The notes beneath the pieces are model-generated. The model had not been told where the DNA came from. It searched no databases and worked only from the letters and a program-made list of their open reading frames with translations. DNA of 5,620 bases. Source: Lachnospiraceae bacterium UBA3386. Its GTDB lineage: Bacteria; Bacillota; Clostridia; Lachnospirales; Lachnospiraceae. Below, in pieces: positions 1 to 4,646 of this stretch (position 1 is its first letter; every line of letters starts with the position of its first letter). The DNA lies in NCBI GenBank assembly GCA_002358875.1, contig DEPS01000035.1, forward strand, positions 1 through 5,620, given 5' to 3'. The position numbers and the translations under genes were made by a program.

Positions 1-1
1 G

Positions 2-748
2 CTGGGCATAAAGCTCTCCACAACGGCTAAGAAGACGGCCAAAGCGGGGAAATACCCCATTTCCGTCACCTGGAACAAGAATCCCAACTATTCCGCCACC
101 ATTAAAAAGGGTACTTACACCCTTGCGGACGCCATCCTCTCCACCGAGAAGAAAGCCGCGAAGATCAGGATGAATGCGGGGCTTAACGTGGACTGTGACG
201 GCAGCGGCGTCCTCGTCAAATGGGGAGACACCCCGGACGCGGAGAGCTATGAGGTCTGGGCCGCTTACTGCGGAAAGAACTCTCCCTCCAAAAAGATCGG
301 GACCGCAGGGGCGGGCAAAAACTCCTTCCGCTTCACCTCCCTTGGCAAAAAAGAACTGAACCCCAAAAGAGCCATCAAGGTCACAGTCCTGGCCTACAGA
401 GAGGTAAACGGGAAACAGACGAAGATCGCGAACACCATCACGGCCCACGTGGTCAGCGATACCAACCCCGTTTATTCCAACGCGGCGAAGATCACCCTGA
501 CCAGATCTAAATTCAGCCTGAAGGCAGGCAAAAAAGCCAGGATCAAGGCCGGGGAAATCCTCGCAGACAAAAAGAAAAAATCCCTGGGCAAGGGACATGC
601 CCTCACCTTCCGCTACGCCTCGTCCAAAGACAGCGTCGCCACGGTGGACAAAAACGGCACCATCACCGCCGTGGGCAGGGGGACCTGCACCGTTTACGTC
701 TATGCCCGGAACGGCAGGGCGAGGAAGATCTCCGTCACGGTGAAGTAA
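2..748 (+). CDS. Cell-surface protein, C-terminal part (MBG-like / Fn3-like / Big_2), 5'-truncated
   Basis: The frame is open from base 2 (no start in the window) to TAA at 746-748, giving 248 residues of a longer protein. Residues 1-43 resemble the end of an MBG-type bacterial Ig-like repeat (Gly-Lys-Tyr-Pro-Ile-Ser-Val, then Asn-Tyr-Ser-Ala-Thr and Gly-Thr-Tyr-Thr-Leu). Residues about 57-151 look like a fibronectin III-like domain, with a VKWGDTPDAESYEVW strand and an AIKVTVLAYREVNGK strand. Residues about 160-248 form a Big_2-like Ig domain ending in SVATVDKNGTITAVGRGTCTVYV, split here by meaning as SVATVDKNG and GTCTVYV. The protein is rich in Lys and Thr and has no LPXTG or membrane tail, so it is probably secreted or held by N-terminal domains lying upstream. 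By family analogy it is a structural or adhesive surface protein; the enzyme or binding activity, if any, is outside the window. The internal ATG at 170 is not the real start because homologous-looking domain sequence continues upstream. Domain identity is by recognition only. Confidence 0.82.
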   Translation: MGIKLSTTAKKTAKAGKYPISVTWNKNPNYSATIKKGTYTLADAILSTEKKAAKIRMNAGLNVDCDGSGVLVKWGDTPDAESYEVWAAYCGKNSPSKKIGTAGAGKNSFRFTSLGKKELNPKRAIKVTVLAYREVNGKQTKIANTITAHVVSDTNPVYSNAAKITLTRSKFSLKAGKKARIKAGEILADKKKKSLGKGHALTFRYASSKDSVATVDKNGTITAVGRGTCTVYVYARNGRARKISVTVK

Positions 749-811
749 AGCACCATTGGCAGATATGGGAAGCCCCCCGGGAAGCCCCGGGGAAGAATAT
801 TTCCCGATACC

Positions 812-848
812 AAAAAGGCAGTCCGATGCTAAAACGGACTGCCTTTTT
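812..848 (+). terminator. Rho-independent terminator after the surface-protein gene
   Basis: A perfect 14-bp inverted repeat (arms 812-825 and 835-848, loop of 9 nt at 826-834) has a GC-rich core, GGCAGTCCG pairing with CGGACTGCC, and ends in five T. The left arm starts with five A, so the structure could also stop transcription coming from the opposite strand. It lies 63 bp after the TAA of the surface-protein gene. A weaker GGGAA/TTCCC stem (790-794 with 801-805) precedes it. Confidence 0.92.
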
Positions 849-864
849 CAAAAGTGGAACCGGG

Positions 865-874
865 GGGAGCTCCC
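865..874. repeat. 10-bp perfect palindrome GGGAGCTCCC
   Basis: The ten bases read the same on both strands, within a G-rich run just after the terminator. The neighbouring GTGGAACC text echoes the GGTTCC repeats found elsewhere in this window. No function can be assigned; it may be part of a degraded copy of that repeat. Confidence 0.4.
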
Positions 875-885
875 TGGCTTAAACT

Positions 886-903
886 GAACAGAGGAACCGT
901 CCC
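886..903 (-). repeat. Inverted copy of the GGGACGGTTCCTC intergenic repeat
   Basis: Read on the minus strand this gives GGGACGGTTCCTCTGTTC, which matches the core at 2658-2674 (GGGACGGTTCCTCGTTC) apart from one extra T. The same element therefore flanks the permease gene on both sides, in opposite orientation. It appears to be a short dispersed intergenic repeat; no coding content. Confidence 0.65.
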
Positions 904-945
904 GCCTTGAAAACGCAGCGACCGTCCCGCCTTGAAAACGCAGCG
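896..945. repeat. Exact 25-bp tandem duplication
   Basis: Bases 896-920 and 921-945 are identical and adjacent, each beginning ACCGTCCCGCC and ending AACGCAGCG. The first copy overlaps the right part of the inverted GGTTCC-type element, so the duplication arose after that element was in place. It lies immediately upstream of the candidate -35 box of the permease promoter and could affect spacing of upstream regulatory contacts. Confidence 0.9.
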
Positions 946-947
946 GC

Positions 948-976
948 TTGTAACTGCTGTCCTGTTATGATAAAAT
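948..976 (+). promoter_or_regulatory. Candidate sigma-A promoter for the permease gene
   Basis: TTGTAA at 948-953 and TAAAAT at 971-976 are separated by exactly 17 bp, close to the TTGACA/TATAAT consensus. An overlapping alternative is TATGAT at 966-971 preceded by TGT, an extended -10 arrangement. The surrounding DNA turns abruptly A+T-rich compared with the flanking GC-rich sequence, as expected of a promoter. Transcription would start near 982-984, leaving a leader of about 140 nt before the ATG at 1123. Confidence 0.6.
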
Positions 977-1018
977 ACAAAAGATTTTCTCAAAAGAGCT
1001 GTGTTATTTTGATTTGTA

Positions 1019-1069
1019 CGGCAGCAGACATTAATTATGTCTGTATGAATGTTGAAAGCAATCCTGCCG
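1019..1069 (+). promoter_or_regulatory. Structured leader / possible operator dyad upstream of the permease
   Basis: CAGACAT at 1025-1031 and ATGTCTG at 1037-1043 are a perfect 7-bp inverted repeat around TAATT, 19 bp in all. Directly outside it, CGGCAG at 1019-1024 can pair with CTGCCG at 1064-1069, so the transcript could fold into a stem enclosing the first hairpin. A six-T run follows at 1078-1083, but 8 nt beyond the stem, which is poor for a terminator. It could be a binding site for a dimeric regulator or a leader structure; I recognise no riboswitch class here. Confidence 0.4.
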
Positions 1070-1122
1070 CACAGTCGTTTTTTGATAGGGATATGCGGTA
1101 ACAGGCGGGGGACGCAAAGCAG

Positions 1123-2652
1123 ATGGAAAGTATAGTCAGGATGGCTGTCAATGACAGCGCTTCGAAAGAGAGAAATGCTGACCGGGAGAAAGGCATCGGG
1201 AATGCCATAAACACCGGGAATGTCGGAAATGCCGTTAACGATGGAAATGCCGTTAACGATGGAAATGCCGGAAATTACGGGGGAAGGGACGGGCTAAGCG
1301 CGAAAACCGCTTCCGGGGAGGCGAAGGGCGTGAAAAAAGACGGCACGGGAGAGCCTAAGAAAGAGAGAAAGGATCTTCCGGGCACTGCGGATATTGCCGC
1401 GGAGCGTGCCCTCTACAGAAAGCACCGAAGGGAGTACGGCCTGATCGCCAAGTATATCGTCATTACGGTCGTGGTCAGCTACATACTGCTGCGGGTGACC
1501 GACAATGCAGGTACCGTTCTTGCGGCAGCAGGAGAAGCGATAAAAACAGCGGGTATACTGCTTCGGCCCCTGTTCTGGGGATTCGTGCTCGCCTATCTCC
1601 TTGCTCCTCTGGTAGAGATTTGCGAAAAGAGACTGAAAAAGATAAAATTTTTCCGCAGACGGCTGCGGACCCGAGCAAAGCTTCATACGAGCGCGGTCGT
1701 GGTCACCTGCCTTCTGGCGCTGGTGTGTGTTTCTCTGATCCTGTCCGTCCTTGTTTCCGCTATTTCCAGAAGTCTGAAGGTCGCGGACATCAATGACCTC
1801 GTGAACATGGCCCAGTCCTTTGCGGGAACTCTGGACGGGTTCAGACAGTCCATTCTGAACTGGCTGAACGGGATGAATATTTCCTCAGCCGAGGTTGCTT
1901 CCGCCCTGCAGACGACAGGGAAAAGGATCGCCACCTTCACGAGCGGACTTAGCAGCGGTATCACAGGCGCGGCAGGACAGATCGGAGGAATTTTGACCGG
2001 CGCCCTGTTCTCTGTCATCTTTGCCATTTATTTTCTGCTTGACGGCAAAGGGCTCAGGCGCTACTGGAACCGCGTCCTGCTCGCTGTCGCAGGAAAAAAG
2101 GCGCGCAGGAACCTGCATATTCTCGCAATGGACGCGGACGCGGTCTTTTCCGGCTATGTCAGGGGACAGCTGATCGATGCCCTGATCATGGCCTTCCTGT
2201 TCAGCGCATCGCTTTCTCTCATCGGCGTGCGTTATGCGGTCATCATCGGAGTCCTCAGCGGGATCGGCAACCTCATACCTTATGTCGGCCCTCTGGTAGC
2301 CTATGGATCCACTATCCTTGTCTGCCTGGTCTCCGGCGACCTTCGCCGCCTGCTGGTGGCGCTCGTCGTCCTCTTTGTGATCCAGACCGTGGACGGAAAC
2401 ATTATCAATCCGAAGCTCCTTAGCAGCAACATTGACGTCCATCCCATGCTCGTCATCGCCGCCCTTTTGATCGGCGGATCCTTCGGAGGCCTGGTCGGCA
2501 TGCTTTTTGCCGTTCCCGTGGCAGCCTTCTTCAAGATCCAGTTTGACAAGATCATCGACCGCCTGCTGTTTGCCCGCATCCCTCAGAAGAAGGAAACGGA
2601 AAGCAGAAAACCGGTAAAAAAAGTCAGGAAAGCGAAAAAGCGCAGTGGGTGA
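1123..2652 (+). CDS. AI-2E family membrane permease with long N-terminal extension
   Basis: This 509-residue protein belongs to the AI-2E / TqsA-like permease family (PF01594), polytopic membrane proteins linked in different members to autoinducer-2 export or cation exchange; the substrate here is unknown. Visible signatures are RPLFWGFVLAYLLAP at 148-162, YFLLDGKGLRRYW around 303-315, a GQLIDA segment at 348-353, IPYVGP at 385-390, DGNIINPKLL at 424-433, and GGLVGMLFAVPVAA at 455-468. Likely membrane segments lie near 107-124, 142-165, 190-214, 283-306, 350-368, 371-403, 408-422 and 441-470. The family is usually about 350 residues; the surplus is a charged, Gly/Asn-rich N-terminus of some 100 residues with hexapeptide repeats, plus a basic Lys/Arg tail from about 485. 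The chosen ATG has GGGGGA at 1107-1112, about 10 nt upstream; ATG 1141 is a possible later start. The family call is firm, the transported molecule is not. Confidence 0.95.
   Translation: MESIVRMAVNDSASKERNADREKGIGNAINTGNVGNAVNDGNAVNDGNAGNYGGRDGLSAKTASGEAKGVKKDGTGEPKKERKDLPGTADIAAERALYRKHRREYGLIAKYIVITVVVSYILLRVTDNAGTVLAAAGEAIKTAGILLRPLFWGFVLAYLLAPLVEICEKRLKKIKFFRRRLRTRAKLHTSAVVVTCLLALVCVSLILSVLVSAISRSLKVADINDLVNMAQSFAGTLDGFRQSILNWLNGMNISSAEVASALQTTGKRIATFTSGLSSGITGAAGQIGGILTGALFSVIFAIYFLLDGKGLRRYWNRVLLAVAGKKARRNLHILAMDADAVFSGYVRGQLIDALIMAFLFSASLSLIGVRYAVIIGVLSGIGNLIPYVGPLVAYGSTILVCLVSGDLRRLLVALVVLFVIQTVDGNIINPKLLSSNIDVHPMLVIAALLIGGSFGGLVGMLFAVPVAAFFKIQFDKIIDRLLFARIPQKKETESRKPVKKVRKAKKRSG
1225..1269. 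repeat. 18-bp tandem repeat inside the permease gene (GNAVND hexapeptide)
   Basis: GGAAATGCCGTTAACGAT occurs twice without mismatch (1225-1242, 1243-1260) and a third, 9-bp partial copy follows (1261-1269). It is exactly in frame and encodes Gly-Asn-Ala-Val-Asn-Asp, residues 35-46. A diverged earlier unit at 1198-1215 encodes Gly-Asn-Ala-Ile-Asn-Thr. The repeat lies in the predicted cytoplasmic extension before the first membrane helix, so copy-number change by slippage would alter the length without breaking the frame. Confidence 0.93.
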
Positions 2653-2747
2653 ACCAGGGGACGGTTCCTCGTTCCAGGGGTGGAACAGGGGATGGTTCCT
2701 CGGTCCAGGTTCCAATGGGGATGAACCAGGGGCCGGTTCCTCGGTCC
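2651..2747 (+). repeat. Three copies of a GAACC-AGGGGACGGTTCCTC intergenic repeat
   Basis: Copies align at 2651-2675, 2682-2706 and 2723-2747. Each has the core AGGGG-(AC/AT/CC)-GGTTCCTC followed by GTTCC or GGTCC. The first and third can each form a GAACC/GGTTC stem around a 7-nt loop, and the first begins on the stop codon of the permease. A fourth copy, inverted, lies at 886-903. It may act as a weak transcript 3' structure, but no T-run follows, so I do not call a terminator. Confidence 0.8.
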
Positions 2748-2760
2748 ATTATCCCCGAAT

Positions 2761-2830
2761 ACGCTCCAACAGGGATAAAAGTGTTCCGACAGGGATGAAT
2801 ACGTTCCGACGGGGGAGAATACTTTCCACA
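2761..2830 (+). repeat. 20-bp imperfect tandem repeat (3.5 units) running into the hydrolase start
   Basis: Units at 2761-2780, 2781-2800, 2801-2820 and a half unit 2821-2830 keep an exact 20-bp period with the pattern (A/G)(C/T)G(C/T)TCC(A/G)AC(A/G)GGG followed by an A-rich end. In the third unit the AGGGAT position reads GGGGGAG (2811-2817), the only plausible ribosome binding site for ATG 2830, with a long 12-nt spacing. The last half unit touches the start codon. Together with the preceding repeat set it fills nearly all of the 177-bp gap. Confidence 0.8.
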
Positions 2831-3582
2831 TGAAAAAGGTTTTATTTTACGGAGATTCCAATACATACGGATATGATCCGGCAGGATTCATGGGGGGACG
2901 GTACCCTGAAGACAGCCGCTGGACAAATGTCCTGCAGCAGAATCTGGCGGGACTGTGGCGTGTGAGCGCGGACGGAATGCCCGGCAGGGCTCTGCCAGGG
3001 GCAAAGTATGAATGGGATTATCTTCGCAGCGCGGTCCTCAGGGAAAAACCTGTCGATCTGGTCGCGGTCATGCTCGGAACCAATGACCTGATCAGCAGGC
3101 TCCATCCGGACGCCGAAAAAACTGCAGCGAAAATGGACAAAATGATTACCTTTATCGAAGGAGTCATGGCAGACGGTGCGGGAACAGAAGATGCTGCCGC
3201 CGCGCCTCGGACAGGCTTTTCCGAAGAGGCAGGCCCCGCTCTTCCGGGGATTCTCCTGATCGCCCCGCCCAAAATCATACTCACGGAAGTGTCCGGACTT
3301 GAACCTTATGTGGCGGGCGACATGTCTCTGGCAGATATGTATTATAATGAGGGAAAAAAGCTTGCGGGATTATACCGCGGGATCGCTCTTTCCCACAACA
3401 TCTTTTTCGCGGACGCCTCGGACGGGGAGCTTGAGTTTGCCTTTGACGGCGTTCATCTTTCCCGGACGGGCCACATTTTGTTTGCCGCCGAGATGATGGA
3501 TGTACTGCGTCAGATCTGGAACGGATCCGGCCATTCCTGTGAGGGATGCTCTGCACTTCCGCATGACGGCAAGGGGAACTAG
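2830..3582 (+). CDS. SGNH/GDSL-family hydrolase (esterase/lipase-like)
   Basis: A 250-residue alpha/beta hydrolase of the SGNH (GDSL) superfamily, which cleaves ester bonds in lipids, sugars or other acylated substrates; the substrate here cannot be read from sequence. Block I is GDSN at 8-11 with nucleophile Ser10, block II is Gly49 or Gly52 in DGMPGR, block III is GTND at 83-86 with oxyanion Asn85, and block V is DGVHLS at 206-211 with catalytic Asp206 and His209. The full catalytic set is present, so the enzyme should be active. The GDSN-TYGYDP opening and MLGTND are like the arylesterase/lysophospholipase L1-type members. There is no signal peptide or membrane helix, so it is probably cytoplasmic. 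An Ala/Gly/Glu-rich insert at about 114-138 separates a helix from the ILLIAPP strand, and the C-terminus ends in a loose tail with a Cys-Glu-Gly-Cys. It lies 177 bp after the permease; the ATG is preceded by GGGGGAG at 2811-2817. Confidence 0.93.
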   Translation: MKKVLFYGDSNTYGYDPAGFMGGRYPEDSRWTNVLQQNLAGLWRVSADGMPGRALPGAKYEWDYLRSAVLREKPVDLVAVMLGTNDLISRLHPDAEKTAAKMDKMITFIEGVMADGAGTEDAAAAPRTGFSEEAGPALPGILLIAPPKIILTEVSGLEPYVAGDMSLADMYYNEGKKLAGLYRGIALSHNIFFADASDGELEFAFDGVHLSRTGHILFAAEMMDVLRQIWNGSGHSCEGCSALPHDGKGN

Positions 3583-3593
3583 ATAACGCAACG

Positions 3594-3618
3594 GTTCAGA
3601 ATCAGGAGGACTCTGAAC
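3594..3618 (+). promoter_or_regulatory. Hairpin with AGGAGG in its loop, upstream of lepB
   Basis: GTTCAGA (3594-3600) and TCTGAAC (3612-3618) form a perfect 7-bp stem; the 11-nt loop contains AGGAGGA at 3604-3610, a textbook Shine-Dalgarno sequence. No ATG, GTG or TTG lies at a usable distance; the next ATG is at 3673. A second small stem, CGGCG/CGCCG around GGGA, lies at 3645-3658. It could be a ribosome standby site, a relic of an older start, or support an unusual CTG start at 3613. Confidence 0.4.
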
Positions 3619-3672
3619 AATATAAATAATAAGGACAGAGCTGCCGGCGGGGACGCCGCACGGAAAAAATAT

Positions 3673-4449
3673 ATGGAAGAAAATTTAAAAAATGAAATAG
3701 GGACGGTGACGGAACCTGTAGAGGAAAAGGAAAAGCAGTACGGTCATGACAGTCAGTACGGTCAGAGCAGCCAGGGGGATCAGGACAGTCAGCATGATCA
3801 GGACAGCCAGAGCGGTCATGACAGTCAGAACAACAGAACAGGAAAGCGGAGCGCTGTGATGGAGGAAGTGATCAGCTGGGTCAAGTCTTTTGTCCTTATG
3901 TTCTGTGTCGCTCTTTTTCTGACTCAGTTCATTATCATCAATGCCGTTATCCCGACCGGTTCGATGGAAAATACGATCATGACACGGGATCGTCTGATCG
4001 GCGCGAGGTTCAGCTACTGGTTCAGCGAGCCCCGGCGCGGAGATATTGTGATTTTCCATTATCCGGTCAACGAAAAGAAGATATATATCAAACGGATCAT
4101 CGGCCTTCCCGGGGAGACTGTCCGGATCAGGGACGGTCATATTTATATCGATGATAAAGAAGAGCCGCTGCAGGAGGACTATCTCAAGGAAGAGTGGATG
4201 GTCATGAACGACGGCTTTGAATTCCATGTGCCTGAGGACAGCTACTTCATGCTCGGCGACAACCGGAACTGGTCCGAGGACGGCCGCTACTGGGCGGACA
4301 ACGCGCTTCAGGAAGGGGTCGCGGACAGCTTGTCCGAGGCTGAGCAGTATTCTTTTGTCCGCAAAGACAGGATCATAGGCAAGGCCATTTTCACTTATTT
4401 CAGAAAATTCAGGGTCCTTGAGCATGGAGATTACGGCGATTTTAATTGA
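3673..4449 (+). CDS. lepB: Type I signal peptidase with hexapeptide-repeat N-terminal extension
   Basis: Signal peptidase I cuts signal peptides from exported proteins at the outer face of the membrane, using a Ser/Lys dyad. One membrane helix is visible at about 71-92. The catalytic Ser97 lies in IPTGSMENTI (93-102), and Lys140 lies in YIKRIIGLPGE (138-148), followed by the GDNRNWSEDGRYW box from 195. The box reads Ser-Glu-Asp-Gly-Arg where Ser-x-Asp-Ser-Arg is common, a mild variant. The core from Met63 matches the usual Gram-positive size of about 170-200 residues; the 258-residue total is explained by a 62-residue polar, Gln/Asp/Ser-rich cytoplasmic extension. The ATG at 3673 has only a weak GGAA nearby (3662-3665), so the start is less certain than the function; Met63 (base 3859) would give a standard short enzyme, with GGAAAG at 3841-3846 about 12 nt ahead. 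It lies 90 bp after the hydrolase gene. Confidence 0.96.
   Translation: MEENLKNEIGTVTEPVEEKEKQYGHDSQYGQSSQGDQDSQHDQDSQSGHDSQNNRTGKRSAVMEEVISWVKSFVLMFCVALFLTQFIIINAVIPTGSMENTIMTRDRLIGARFSYWFSEPRRGDIVIFHYPVNEKKIYIKRIIGLPGETVRIRDGHIYIDDKEEPLQEDYLKEEWMVMNDGFEFHVPEDSYFMLGDNRNWSEDGRYWADNALQEGVADSLSEAEQYSFVRKDRIIGKAIFTYFRKFRVLEHGDYGDFN
3742..3831. repeat. 18-bp tandem repeat, five imperfect units in lepB
   Basis: Five consecutive units start at 3742, 3760, 3778, 3796 and 3814. The first 15 bases of units 1 and 5 are identical (GGTCATGACAGTCAG), and units 3 and 4 differ at one base over the same stretch. They encode GHDSQY, GQSSQG, DQDSQH, DQDSQS and GHDSQN, residues 24-53. The whole block stays in frame and lies in the extension that precedes the membrane helix. 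Confidence 0.93.
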
Positions 4450-4646
4450 CCAGGAAGTCAGAGCCAGCTGATGCGGTGGGCTTTTTTTGACATAATGTAT
4501 GCGAAACAGGACAGGCGGGATGATCGTCTGATAACAGAAGGGCAGAGCAGGGCGGGGCACGGAGCGCCGGATGAGTTGTCGGAAAAACGGACTATGTGCA
4601 TCGACCGGCCTGCTTCCTGACCAGTGCAATTACAGAAAAGGGGAAT
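4450..4646 (+). other. Intergenic region between lepB and the radical SAM gene
   Basis: After the possible terminator nothing here is well supported as a gene. A TTGACA (4487-4492) has no good -10 at 16-18 bp. CAGGAAG (4451-4457) and CTTCCTG (4613-4619) are a distant 7-bp inverted pair. An ATG at 4495 opens 41 codons to TGA 4618-4620 but has no ribosome binding site. Confidence 0.5.
4462..4488 (+). terminator. Possible weak rho-independent terminator after lepB
   Basis: Thirteen bases after the lepB stop, AGCC (4463-4466) can pair with GGCT (4479-4482), with a possible bulged inner CCA/TGG and GC/GC pairing. It is directly followed by a seven-T run (4482-4488). The T-run position is typical but the stem is imperfect, so termination may be partial. 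Confidence 0.4.

Noticed and set aside
907..1101. 64-codon open frame from TTG in the promoter region
   Set aside because: It spans the 25-bp duplication, the promoter and the leader dyads, has no ribosome binding site and no recognisable protein character.
1885..2715. 276-codon minus-strand open frame over the permease
   Set aside because: It is antisense to a clearly conserved membrane protein; its Asp/Gly/Gln-rich product is the usual shadow of hydrophobic codons.
2651..2830. CRISPR-like array
   Set aside because: Units are short, imperfect and without spacer-sized unique segments; no cas genes are present.
3595..3626. Possible promoter TTCAGA / TATAAA before lepB
   Set aside because: Spacing is 20 bp and the -35 is poor; the A+T-rich stretch may simply keep the leader unstructured.
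1123..4449. A quorum-sensing operon built around the AI-2E permease
   Set aside because: The family name does not prove autoinducer-2 transport, no luxS or lsr gene is present, and the neighbours do not point to signalling.
4495..4620. 41-codon open frame starting ATG between lepB and the radical SAM gene
   Set aside because: There is no Shine-Dalgarno sequence upstream and no recognisable motif; the length is easily met by chance in GC-rich DNA.
3685..4629. 314-codon minus-strand open frame over lepB
   Set aside because: The + strand has the full set of signal peptidase motifs; the minus frame has none.
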